Source of the DNA: Symbiodinium natans | Taxonomy: Eukaryota > Sar > Dinophyceae > Suessiales > Symbiodiniaceae | NCBI GenBank assembly: GCA_905221605.1 | Contig: CAJNDS010002473.1 | Coordinates: forward strand, 317,501 to 381,500 | Length of the DNA: 64,000 nucleotides | Reading direction: 5' to 3' | In this document: positions 1-12,500 of the stretch, piece after piece | Layout of the letters: every line of letters begins with the position of its first letter | Numbering within the stretch: the first letter of the stretch is position 1 | The notes under the pieces: model-generated | The model's database searches: none | What the model was told of the DNA's origin: nothing | Seen by the model: only the letters and a program-made list of their open reading frames with translations | Made by a program: the position numbers and the translations under genes

Positions 1-88
1 GCTCAAGACGTTCAAGCCAGCAAACCCCCAGGGTCGGATCCCAAGCAGTAGCCCAGGACAACGTCAGGCGGATTTCTCCAGGGACTAC

Positions 89-211
89 AGGAGGGACCCT
101 TATAAGGGACCTTAGGGGGGCCCTTCTTAGGTATACAGGGACTATACTTGGTATACTTAGGGGTTATATAGGGGAAAAAGCCTAAGGGTCCCTTCTAGGG
201 GTCCCTCCTTG
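89..211. mobile_element. Inverted-repeat element, family AGGAGGGACCC
   Basis: The left end AGGAGGGACCCTTATAAGGG pairs with the right end ending GGGGTCCCTCCTT. Other copies are at 5442-5803 and 35638-35836. It is non-coding and MITE-like. Confidence 0.75.
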
Positions 212-264
212 TACCCCTTAAATTCTCCAACCAGAGTCTTATGCCCACCAGAAACACCCTAAAC

Positions 265-470
265 CCTAAAAACCCTAAAAACCCTAAAAACCCTATAAAC
301 CCTATAAACCCTATAAACCCTAAAAACCCTATAAACCCTAAAAGCCCTATAAACCCTATAAACCCTAAAAACCCTATAAACCCTAAACACCCGATAAACC
401 CTATAAACCCTATAAACCCTATAAACCCTATCAACCCTATCAACCCTATCAACCCTATAAACCCTAAACC
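265..470. repeat. AAACCCTAT / AAACCCTAAA variant array
   Basis: Mixed 8- to 10-base units built on AACCCTA. They generate three spurious overlapping ORFs on both strands. Confidence 0.9.
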
Positions 471-480
471 CTTGAAAGGT

Positions 481-533
481 CATGTGGCGGTTGGTGTACA
501 GCTTGCTAACGGCGGGGCAGCCGCTCGTCAAAC
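481..533 (+). CDS. Channel A exon: S4-S5 linker
   Basis: Reads MWRLVYSLLTAGQPL from the ATG at 482. It is nearly identical to MWRLVYSLLTAGQTML in channel B (39853-39918). The S4 exon must lie upstream of the window. The exon ends are estimated. Confidence 0.7.
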
Positions 534-3500
534 TGATGGCTCCCACACACACGCACACCTAAGGGTTTAGGGTTCATGGTTTAGGGTTCATGGTTCAGGG
601 TTTAGGGTTTAGGGTTGAGGGTTTAGGGTTTAGGGTTTAGGGTTCAGGTTCAGGGTTTAGGGTTTTTGGGTTTAGGGCTAAACTCTACACCCTAAGCCCT
701 CAACCCTAAACCCTCAACCTTAGACCCCAAACCAACCTAAGCCCTAATCCACGTGATTCTGCACCCCATGTAGCGGCCTGATTATATGAACAAATTAGCC
801 CAGTCTGTGTTTTGATTCGGTGCCCACCGTTTCCTACTGGCTCGTAGTAGGGAATGAGGGAGTTAGGTAAGCCATGGAATCCCTTCAAGGATAACGGTAC
901 ATGCAAGGGAGGTCATTCCTTTTTAGGGCTTAGGGTTTAGGGTTTAGGGCTTAGTGCTGTGGGTTGTCTTGAAGCTAGATCCTGAATATCACAGAGCAAG
1001 CTAACTACGAAAGACCGCTGGGCAACGCTTATAGTTGAAACCTTCCTCGAAGGTTCAAGGGTTTAGGGCACAGGCTTTATAGAACCAAAAAACGATGTGT
1101 AACAAGAACTGCGCATGAAGGAAACCCTGAACCCTAATCCCCAAGCCCTAAACCCTGCCCCTGGTTGTCATTCCTTGTAGGAGGCGAGCGGGGAGGCCCC
1201 GGGCGCCTGCCTTTCTATGTATGTTACGCTACACACAAACTGAGGTGCCCCCAAACAGGAGCTACAATTGGGTTTAGGGTTTGAGGGTTTAGTGTTTCGT
1301 CTAGCTACACCTTCAGCCCCAACCCGAAGCCCTAAACCCTAAACCCTAGCCCTAAACCCTAAACCCTAAACCCCAGGGTTCCGAAAGGACACTGCTGTCC
1401 ATGACATTTTTGATCATCCTCGCGCTGTTCATCTTCGGCTGTGTTGCGGTGGAGCTGATTCGGCCCCGGCGCTCAAAACTTGGGGTTTAGGGTTTAGGGT
1501 TTAGGGTTTAGGGTTTAGGGTTTAGGGTTTAGGGTTTAGGGTTTAGGGTTTAGGGTTAGTACAGTGAGTACACTTTACACTTTTGGGATACGAGAATCCC
1601 CAAAAAGAACTGAAAGTATCAGTTTTTTTGGGGCTTCTGAACTCAGCAGCCAAGTAGAAGACTTCAGGAGTCTGAGGTTTGTTTTCTCAACTCAGGGTTT
1701 CGGGTTTAGGGTTGAGGGTTGTGGGTTTGGGGTGTAGGGTTCAGGGTTCAGGGCTAGGGGTCTTGAAAATGCAGGGGGGCCAGGGTTTGGGGTTTGCGGA
1801 GAACCTGCCAGTTGGCCACTTCTAGTTTAGTTTTAGTTTTTCTTTTTTTCTCGGGTTGGGGTAACCCTGAACCCTATGCTAAATCCTAAACCCTAACATC
1901 AAGGAATGTGCAGGAGGATCTGAAGAAGTAGTACCCTTCTTGCTTGGTCGGGTCTAGGGTTTGGTTTGGGCTTGGCAGGGACTCAGGGCTAGCTGAAGCA
2001 TCGTGACTACAGGCCTCAGGGTACAGGGTTTAAGGTTTAGGGTTTAGGACTAGGGTTTAGGGTTTTAGGGTTTAGGGTTTAGGGTTTAGGGTTTAGGGTT
2101 TAGGGTTTAGGACTTAGGGCCACACAGTCTGAATGCCCTACGCCAAGGAAAGATGAGACTTTGGCCACGCATCCGGACATGGGGAGGGATGTGTGACCAT
2201 CCCTGAACGGTAAACCCTACAACCCTAAACCCTAAACCCTAAACCCTAAACCCTAAACCCTAAACCCTAAACCCTTACAGGGTTCAGGGTTTAGGGTTCA
2301 GGGTTTAGGGTCCAGGGTTTCGGGTTTAGGGTTTAACCAACCAACCTACCTACAGCCTCAACCCCCAAACCGCTGGAGTTGCCAGAGTTGCCGTATTTTC
2401 TAGAGTGCTTGTTCGGATTACGTGCGCTGGTTTTGGTATTGTAGGTCTGAGGCTCACGTCGCATGACATCCCTAAACCCTAAAACCTAGAACCCTAAACC
2501 CCAAACCAGGGTGCTCAGGGTTTAGGGGTTCAGGGGTTCAGAGGTTTGGTTGTTTTTTCTAGGTCACGGTTTCCCTAAACCCAAACCATAAAAACGGAAC
2601 CCTAAACCCCCAAACCTAAATCACATCTCGAACCCAAAGCCCCAAACCTCTCAATTAAACCCCAAACCCCAGCTCCCCAGAACCTATCAACCCCAAAGCC
2701 GAACCCCAAAACCCTTAACCCCTTAAACTCCTAAAGCTCAAACTCTGCAGCGGCCCACTTTCAGGACACCGCAGACGTCGTACTCACATATTTCGGCTCT
2801 CTGCCCTCTTCGATTCCCTGGCAGCTTTAGTTCGCAGGGTTTAGTGTTAGGGTTTCGGGTTTAAGGGTTTAAGGGTTTTAGGGTTTCAGGGTTTTAGGGT
2901 TTTAGGGTTTTTGGGTTCTTGGGTTTTTGGGTGTTAGGGTAGGTTTAGGGGTTTAGGGTTTTAGGGTTTTAGGGGTTTAGGGGTTTAGGGGTTTAGGGTT
3001 CAGCGGGTTTGGGGTTCCTTTTGGGGCTTCAGAGAATCCCTTTGAGGAGTCGTTCTCAGACAGTTTTAAAGGCCAGCCTAGTAGTGCCCTTGTTCCCTTT
3101 TTCTTGCGGGTTTAGGGTTTAGGGTTTAGGGTTTAGGGTTTAGGGTTTAGGGTTTAGGGTTTCGGGTTTCGGGTTTAGGGTTTAGGGTTTAGGGTTTAGG
3201 GTTTAGGGTTTAGGGTTTAGGGTTTAGGGGGCTCCCTTATAAACCCCTATAGGCCCAAGAGGGCACCCTTTTCAATCCTAGGTTCCTGGGCATCCGCATA
3301 AAGGCCAGCCTAGTACGTAAGAAGAGACCTACTCCTAGGTAGGATATGGGTGACCCTTAAAGGGAAACCCTTCTTAACCCTCTTCTCTTGAACAGGGGCC
3401 TTATTTAGAGGGTCTATATCCCCAAGGTCCTAATCCTATCCCCCATCGACTGAGCTCCCGCAGGAAGAGAGATGATAACAGCAATACGAGTGCAAGCAAT

Positions 3501-6500
3501 CGCACCATAGTGGCGCTGCCCGGAAAGGGCTTTTTTCTCTACGCCTCGTGCCGAGATAGGGTTTAGGCCAAGAGTTTGCGTGGAGATGCCATCACACAGC
3601 ACGGCCTGCGGTGGGCATGCGATGCCACGCACGAGATCTCAACTCGAAGGTGAATTTCTGAAGCTGTCTTTATATTAGGTTGGCTGGCACAACATTCAGA
3701 CGGCGTGATTCGCAACACGTTCGTGCGTGAGAATGCAGCGCTGCACCACTTGCTGTTGCAGAGCACTGATGGACAGTTGCAGGAGAACCCAAATCATAGC
3801 GCCGGGAAATCCCGGCAGAACAGCCGCTCAGAGAGCTGCAGAGAGAGCTCGGACGCCTTTGTGGTGAGGAAGAACCCAAAGCCCGATTGTAACCCATAAA
3901 CCCTAAGCCCTCAACTGTAGCATGTAGCGTTGAGTTCTTTATGCCGGCTGCAAGGATTCTGACGCTGTTGCAGTTTGTCACGCTCGACTCGGTCGCTGCC
4001 ATCTACTACCCTCTGGTGCTGAAGAGGCCCAGGAAATACAGGGCTTAGGGGTTTAGGGTTTTGGGTGCCCTAAGCCCTGAGACCTAAACTAAACCCTAAA
4101 CCCTGAACCCTAAACCCTAAACCCTGGCCCAAGGACGTGCAGAAGCGCCCTGATTGCCACGTTTTTCTTTTTTTCTTTGGTGGGGGGGGGGGGGGGGGGT
4201 GGGCGTCTGGATTCCCGGGTTCCCCCATAGAACATATATGTAGCCACTCTGTTATTAGGTTCAGGGCTTTAATCTACGGGAGGTTTCATGGTCCCTTAAC
4301 ATGGTCCCTTTCCTCCTTCAAAGAGTTCTGAGGTAGGCTATATAAGGGGTACATAGTGTTGACCTCGTTTGATTAGCCCCCCCGGTATGGGAGCCACCCG
4401 AAACTTTCAACGCAAAGCTCCACGAAGCAAGAGCTAGGGGTTTAGGATATAGGATGTGTGATTTAAGGTTTAGGGCTTAGGGTTCAGGGTTTAGGAGCTG
4501 GCTTGCGAGTCAAGCAGCAAGCCAGCTACGAGCCGCAGCACCCAAAAAATGCCCCTGGGGCCCTTGCCCAGCTGCAGCACTAGAGCTGAAACCAAGATGG
4601 AAGGCTGCTAGTTATATGCGAAATTTTTCTACGGCCGACTGCTTTAGTAGGGTTTACGGTTTAGGGGTCAGGGTTCAGGGTTTAGGGTTTAGGTTCTTCT
4701 ATAGCCGCAGCCCATATCCGCACTGACGTTCCAGGTGCAGGCCCAGTAGTCCCTAGTTCATGGTTTACGGCTTAAATCCTTACCCTTCAGGGTGTGAATA
4801 GCGCCGGGGGTACTCGAAGCCTGAAACCCTAGACCCTAAACAATCAACCCAAAACCTCAAAATTCAACCCTCAACCCCCAAGACCCCAAGCCCGAACCCG
4901 AAACCCTAAACCCCAAACCTGCCCTAACCCGAAACCCTAAACCCCAAATCTACACCCCAAACCTTGCAGCCTACGCCCGAAAACCTGAGCCTTGAACCCT
5001 ACATCCTAAACCCAGACAGGCCAGATCTAATCATGTTCTTCTTTCCGATCATTGTGATCGCGGCTTGGCTGCCTTCGTCTCGTGGAGCCTTTCAGGGGAT
5101 TCCTTTTTACGCCCTAAACCCTGAACCCTAAACCATAAACCCTAAACCCTAAACCCTAAACCCTGGCTCTACATCCGAGGTCCTTGAGGCCCGAGCTCCC
5201 TTTTGGTTAGTCTCTAAACAGGGTCCCTTTTGGGGGGTGCTTTGTTTTAGTATGGGGGCACAAAAAGGGACCGCAATACGAAGAACCACCCAATGTCGGA
5301 CATTCAATTTCCAAGCCCTAAAACCCCCAAACCCTAAAGCCTTTGGGTGTAGGAACCAAGGAGGCTGATCTTGGGACCCATGGTGTTTAGGGCTAGGATT
5401 TTGGCAGTATAGGTTTAGATTTCGGCAATCCGAAGAGACTGAAGGAGGAACTCTTATAAGGGACCTTATGGGTTACGTAGTGATTTTAACGTTACCCGCC
5501 TCGGCCCGGCCCAGCGCATCCGCGTGAGCATGGTGACGGAATCATTTGAGGCACTGCAGCAACGACACCTAAACACGCTCAAGCTTCGCACTAACTTTTG
5601 GCCGCAACCGCTGCTGTGAACAGTGGCAAACAATTCTTGCCGAATACCCCAACCCGTCCAAAAATGGGTTTTGGGAGGATTTGGAGGGGGGGTGCCTGTT
5701 CTCACAACCTATACACCTTCTGCCCGAGGCCTCGGCGGATATATAGGCTATTCAAAGCATATAGGGGAACAAGATCAAGGGTCCCTTCCACGGGCCCCTC
5801 CTTTTTCCCCTTAACAGTTTTGCTTTTTGGGGCTTCTTTCGCTTGTATAGGGTTCGTGTCTTCAGCTTTTTGCAAAGTGTTGGGGCGGGCTTGGCTGGGT
5901 GTCGCGCTTTGCTTTTGGGCGCCTTAGGGTGTCCTTTTGGGGTTTAGGGTTTAGGGTTTAGGGATACTTGGGAATGCCAAATGTTCTTACACCCCGTGAG
6001 TTATCCTTGCTGCCATGGCATTCTGATAGACCCATCTTAACTGCTGGTACCACGTGAACCACAGAATAGGCTGTGCCTCTAAACCCTAAAGCCTAAACCG
6101 CAAACCCGAAACCCAAACCCCAAGCCCTTCTCTCCAGGGGCGTGTAGTTGCCGGACTAAGCCCTTAAGTGCCCTAATATGGTCATAAGTACGGTTCTAAG
6201 TACAGTTACAATTGGTTAAGAAGTACCATGAACCTCCAAGATTGGTCTTAACCCAGACCTACTCCTTTGGCCGAGAGACTCCAGAAGCATCTGGGGTTTC
6301 GGGTTTCGGGTTTTTGGTTTTGGGTTTTGGGTTTAGGGGTTTTACAAGTCTCCCTAGGCTCCCCGTCATAAGTTTACGGGAATTTTGTTCGACTTGCGAG
6401 GTGTTGGAGCGTTTGCGTACCCGTATGCCCCCTTTGTATAGGGATACGGTACCCTAACATACAAGCAAAAGCACAAGAGGCACCCTGTTTAGAGCTTAAA

Positions 6501-9500
6501 CCCTAAACCCTAAACCCTAACCCAAGACCCAAAACACTAAACCCTAAACCCTAAACTTACAGGGGCTTGGGGCATACGTGGTCTACCCGCCAAGGAGCGG
6601 GGCAGACGTACGGGTTAGTGTGTAGGGCTGGGGGTTTGTGGTGGAACTCCGGCCTCCAACGCAGCACAAGCCACTAGAGAATTCTCTGAAGATCCATAAC
6701 TCTGGACCCCTAAGCCCCGGGTTTAGGAGTTAGGGTTTAGGGTTTAGGGTTTAGGAATCAGGGTCCCTAAGCCCTAAACCCGAAAGCCCCCCAAAACCCA
6801 CAAGGTCTCTGTCGGCCTCATGAACCTCGTGACGGCCGTTTTAGTGGAATCAGCCTTGGCCCCTTGCGGGCACGAATAGACGGGTTTAGGGTTTAGGGTT
6901 TAGGCCGTTTAGGGTTTAGGGTTTAGGGTTCACGATTTAGGGTTTAGGGTTGATCAAATCGAGGGTTATAGCAGCTTGTTGACCGGTTTTGAAGCGGTGT
7001 CGGCGCTTTGCTTACGCCGAATTGTGTCTTGCGATTGTGAGCAGCACCAGCTTTGGCCCCTCAACCCTTATGCCCTAAAACCGCTAGCCCTATATAAACC
7101 CTAAATATTCCGAAACCTTAAACCCCAAGCCCTAAACCTTAAACCCTAAATCCTAAACCCTAAAACCCTAAGCCCTAATCCCGAAACCCAGCACCATCCT
7201 GGCCAAAGGAGTCGGCTCAACAGGAGGCGGAGGCTGGCAAACAGGCAGGGGGGGGGGGAGAGGGAGGGCAGGGTTTAGGCTTTAGGGTTTCGGGTTCAGA
7301 GTTTAGGGTTCAGGGGCTGTTAGGGTTGCCCTGCCCCTGTTCCTCAGCCCCTGAACCCTAGACCCTGCACCAAGCAAGCAGAATCGTGAATCCCTGAACC
7401 CGAAATACACTGAATACCCTAAATACCCTACACACACTAAACCCCAAATGCTGAATATAATGAATAAGCCTGTGTTGCAATCGGGGTGCATCATAGGGTT
7501 TAGGGTTTAGGGTTTAGGGTTTAGGGTTTAGGGTTTAGGGTTTAGGGTGTATCATCTTCGCCCTTGATTGAAGGAGATAATCGGCTTCCAAGGTCCGAAT
7601 GCAAAGATGTTTGCACGATCTTGCGCAGCTGGCGCCCCTCCAGAAGAAACTTCCAGCTGACAGAGCGATTTAGGGTTTAGGGTTTAGGGTTTTGGGTGGT
7701 TTAGGGTTTAGGGTTTAGGATGTAGGGTTTAGGGTGTAGGGTTAGGGTTTAGGCAATGCGCTCGGCGAATCTTGTTCAACTAGACGTCAAGCCCAGCAAC
7801 GTCTTAGGGCAACCTGTCACCGACAGCAGTACCACAGGTCTGGGCTCAAGACTTTTAGGGTTTAGGGTTTCGGGTTTGGGGTTTGGGGTTTGTTAGGGTC
7901 CAGGGAACCCTAAACCCCAAACCCTGACGTTCACACCCTCAACCCGCTACGGACGCCGTAGCCTGGCCCTGGCAGCTTCTGGAACCGCAAGAACCCCATC
8001 AAACCCCAAACCTCAAAACCGTACATGCCCTGACAAAGAAAGCTGAACCCTAAACCCTAAACCCTAAACCCTAAACTTGCGATGTTCCCCTTATAACAGT
8101 CCTTGACAGGAGTACAGTACCCGCCTATTCTATTCCCTCTTTTCATGAATGCTAGTATATGGGGGAACATCCCAACCCTAGACCCCATTTCCCTGAAGCA
8201 CTCCTGACCCTAAACCCAAAGCCTTAAACCCTAAACCCTAAACCCCAAACCCTAAACCCTAAACCCTAAACCCTAACCCCAAACCCTAAACCCTAAACCC
8301 TAAACCCTAAACCCTAACCCCAAACCCCAAACCCTAAACCCTAAACCCGAAACCCTAAACCCTAAACCCTAACAGGAGCTGAAGCAGAAGATCAAGGGCG
8401 CCTTGCCCTCCTTGCTGGAAATCTTCCAAACGCTTGACACCGACATGAGCGGACGCTGGGGCTTTGTTGGGGGTTCAGGGTTTAGGGTTTAGGGTTAGGG
8501 GTTTAGGGTTTAGGGTTTAGGGGTTTAGGGTTTGGGGGTTCAGGGTTTTGGCTTTAGGGTTTAGGGGTTCAGGGTTCAGGGTTCAGGGTACAATATGCGA
8601 CGACGCAAGGTTCTCCCGCTTTCACACTCCTTTCTTTTTGGGCTTAGAGTTTAGGGTTTAGGGTTTGGGGCTTAGGGCTTGGGGCTTGGGGCTTATGGCT
8701 TAGGGCTTGGGCTTAGGGTTTAGGTGGCAAGGTGCCCTTTTGAACCCCTTTAAGGCAGAAGCGGGCGCCCTTGCTATTCCTAGGCCACGTTGATATCACT
8801 CTACAAGCCTATACCCTGGCCCCAAACCCTCAGCACCCTCAACCCCAAACCCGAACCCTAAGCCCGAAAAATCTCAGAAGCCCTAAACCCTAAACCCTCA
8901 ACCCTAAACCCTAAACCCTGGGATCCTACTCTGGTGTCGAGTCTGGCGCATTTCGCCAGGTGCCCTTTTCGTGCCGTTTAAAGCCGTGCCCGGATGGGGA
9001 AGCTTTCTGGCCATAAGCCCCTGCAAAACCCTAAGCCCTGAAGTCCTACACCCCGACCCCCAAATCTGGGTTTAGGGTATAGGGTTTTAGGGTTTTAGGG
9101 TTTAGGGTTTAGGGTTTAGGGTTTAGGGTTTAGGGTTTAGGGTTTAGGGTTTAGGGTTTAGGGTTTACTTCTAGGGTCCTAAACATTGAGCCCGAAACCC
9201 ACTCAGGATTTATCACGCGCGATGAGCTGGACGCAGTGCCGGTGGATATCCTTCCGGCGTCTGTGCTCGAGCGCCTCGCACGCCCTACGGGGCTTTGGAA
9301 GTTTAGTTTAGGGCTTCGGGTGGTTTAGGGTTTAGGTTTAGGGTTTAGGTTTAGGGTTTCGGGTTTAGGGTTTAGGGTTTCGCAATTTGGCAGGAAGTTG
9401 TGGCAGGAATGTTCATGGGTAGTTGTGCGTACGCCGAATAGAACCAGCTGTAACTAGAATTAGCCTGAGCCTCCAAATGCACCCTCCTTGGCTACAGATG

Positions 9501-12500
9501 CGAGTAAGCCGGCCTTAACTTAAATTAAGCCCCAAACCCTAAACACGCCATACACCCTAAACCCCCAAACACCTAAACCACTAAACCCAAGGCCCTAAAA
9601 CTCCTAAGCCCGGAAATCCCAGATCGCCAACCCCCCTGACAGCCAACTACCCTCAACCCCAACTGGTTTAGTGTCTAGGGTTTAGAGGGTTGGGTTCATA
9701 TAGGGTTCAAATCTAAGGCAGTTTCATGGCCCTTTACAATAATGGTCCCGGACCTCATAAAGGGTCCTGATGTAAGGGCTTTCAATTTGTATAGGGTATA
9801 CAGCGGTTAGAGGTACCCTTTTAAGGGCCCATATTAAGGGACCATGCAACTACCCTAAACCCTAAACCCTAAACCCTAAACCCTAAACCCTAAACCCTAA
9901 ACCCTAAACCCTAAACCCTAAGGGATTTTCATGGTTTAGGGGCTTAGCCCCCTCCTGGCTCATGCCAGGAGCACACTGAGCCCTAAAGGCTTTAGGGTTT
10001 CCGGGTTTAGGGCTTCCGGGTTTAGGGCTTCGGGCGTAGGGCTTAGGGTCTAGGGTTGAGGGTTAGGCCTCTCGCGCTGCCAGCCTCCCTAGTGTCAGGA
10101 GTCTGCCTATCGACAGCATGCACGAACTGTTCGAGATGCTGCTTGGATGCAAGCCTAAACCCTAAACCCTGAGCCCCAAGCCCTAAACCCTACCCTTGTG
10201 TTAAACCCTAAACCCTAAACCCTAAACCCTAAACCCTATAACACCCTAAGTAAACCCTGAACCCTGAGTGAGCCCTAAGCCCTAAACCCTACTCTTTTTT
10301 GGGGCGAAAAACCCTCAAGCCGTCCTCGACCTTGCGGGTCTAGGGTTGATTAGGGTTTAGGGTTTAGGGTTTAGGGTTTAGGGTTTAGGGTTTAGGGTTT
10401 AGGGTTTAGGGTTTAGGGTTTAGGGTTTAGGGTTTAGGGTTAGCTTAAATGCTTCAACCCTCAGTACAGCCTCAAAGCCTTAGCCCCTTGGACACTCAAA
10501 TCCTCAACCTGGAAAGCACTGCCTGAAGCCCTGCCTCGATCCGAAGTAGCTTCAAACCTTAACTGGGTTTTGGAGTCCTATACTTTAATACTGTTTTTGG
10601 TTCTGGGTTCCTATTATAGATACTTATTCCTAAAAAGTATATACTTTTTTTCCAGGGTCTACTCCAAAGGTGGGTTAAGCCCTAAACCCTAAGCCCGAAA
10701 CCCTAGACCTTCACCGGGTTAGACCCTTAAGCCCTAAACCCTGAAGAGGCTCAGGCTTTGATTCACACAGCACCTTCGGTGCAGCTAAGTGGGGCTCTAC
10801 GGAGGGGTCTGGCTTAGGGCTTAGGGCTTAAGGCTTAGGGCTTAGGGCTTAGGGTTTAGGGTTTAGGGTTTAGGGCCTCTTAGGGTTAGGGTTGAGGGTT
10901 TTTGGCTTACTGGGCTTCAGGGTTAGGGTCTAGGCTTATAATGGACTGCGGTCAGGCTTTCTAGAATTCTGGAAGCATGAGATGATGTATACAGGGGATT
11001 GCACTGTTAGAGGGCTTCCGCTGTTTTGTAGGCGTTGGGCTTTCAGCCCCCTCAGCCTCTAGCCCTACAACCCTCTGCCAACCGAAAAGTCTTTGAGCTT
11101 GAGTGTTTAGAGCCAAGAGCTTCAGTGTTAGCTAAGACTGGCTAAGACCTCAAAACCGCAAGGGTTTAGGGTTTAGGGTTTAGGGTTTAGGGTTTAGGGT
11201 TTAGGGTTTAGGGTTTAGGGTTTAGGGTTTAGGGTTCAGAACGTTCTTCCAGTGCTCCAGGTTGGACGTCGATGGCACGGGAACGCTGACCTTGGCTGAG
11301 TTTGTTGAGGGCGCCTTGGCCTTTTAGGGTTTAGGGTTTAGGGTTTAGGGTTTAGGGTTTAGGGGTTAGGGTTTAGGGTTTAGGGTTTAGGGTTTAGGGT
11401 TTAGGGTTTAGGGTTTAGGGTTTAGGGTTTAGGGTTGTTTAGGGTTCAGGGTTTAGGGTTTAGCGTGTAGTCGCCCTAAACCCTCAGCCCTGAACCCTGA
11501 AGCGGCTGCTGTGTTCGGGGGTCTGGGGGCTTCGGGGGATGGAGGGCCCTTCGGGACCAGAGATTCTAGTTTAGGGACCTGGTCCTCGACCCAAATAGGT
11601 ATTTAGGGTTTATAGCGTTCAGGCCTTTTAGGGCGTACAATCTCTAAACCCTAAACCCTAAACCCTAAACCCTAAACCCTAAACCCTAAACCCTAAACCC
11701 TAAACCTTATAGGAACGGGTCCCAAACCCGAATACTTACGTGCGTGCTGATTTGGAGCAAGGAAGGTTCTAGAGGCCTCGAGCCACGGGGATTTCTCAGA
11801 AAGAAGGCAACGTTTTAGTGTTTAGGGTGTAGGGTTCGGGGCTACTTCGGGCTACGGAGAGCGCAAAAGCACGAAGAGGCTTCGAGCGAAGGGTTCAGAG
11901 TTTAGGTGACAGAGGCGTGGTGCGTTTCAACTCTTCCTGGCGTTGTCGCTCTGGTTGAGTTTGGCATAGCCAACTCTACGAAATCCCTGGTTTCTCTACG
12001 CCTGAATCGGCGCGTGGCATGAAAAGACGACCCCCGAGCCTTTGATTTAGGGTAGGATTCGTGTTTCGGGTGAACCCCAGGCCCTAACCCCACCACCACT
12101 TGCATCCAATCCTATGCCTTCCCCCCTGCCCCCCAGTCTAGCAGGGCGTAAGGCATGGTCCCTAAACCCACGCCGAAAGCCCGTGCGCACGGCAAGGTCT
12201 GATGAATCTCGCCCTCTTGGACGTTCCGATCTGGACCATACAGCAACATGGCTCAGTATGCTGGATACGTGCCCAGGTCAAAGTAGCTCTCTGTATAGCA
12301 ACTGGCCCACAACCCTAAGCCCAAAACCCAAAATGTTCTGGGTGTTTTTTGGGTTTAGGTTGGGACGTTCCCCCCCTTCTACTCACAGTCCTACATGGGG
12401 ATGATCTGACCCTCCCCTCCCGATTAAGGGCTGCTGGTAGAAGGGGTAGCATCCCAAGGGTTCAGGGTCGAAGGTTATTAGGGTTTAGGGTTTAGGGTTT

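Noticed and set aside
1-20. Possible relic of a spliced-leader sequence (GCTCAAG at the window start)
   Set aside because: Only seven bases match what I remember of the end of the dinoflagellate leader, and the window edge cuts it; not testable here.
1-500. Chromosome end or telomere
   Set aside because: Arrays are short, interrupted, in both orientations and equally dense through the window; genes lie between them.
195-570. Overlapping ORFs of 85-109 codons on both strands
   Set aside because: Pure translations of the AACCCTAT/AACCCTAAA array (NPIN and FIGFIG patterns); no gene.
3414-4002. Minus-strand ORFs of 67-110 codons
   Set aside because: Shadows opposite the pore exon of channel A and its flanks.
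5466-5927. ORFs of 63-109 codons on both strands
   Set aside because: They overlap each other, cross an inverted-repeat element and show no motif; only the short piece near 5516-5600 was kept as a possible exon.
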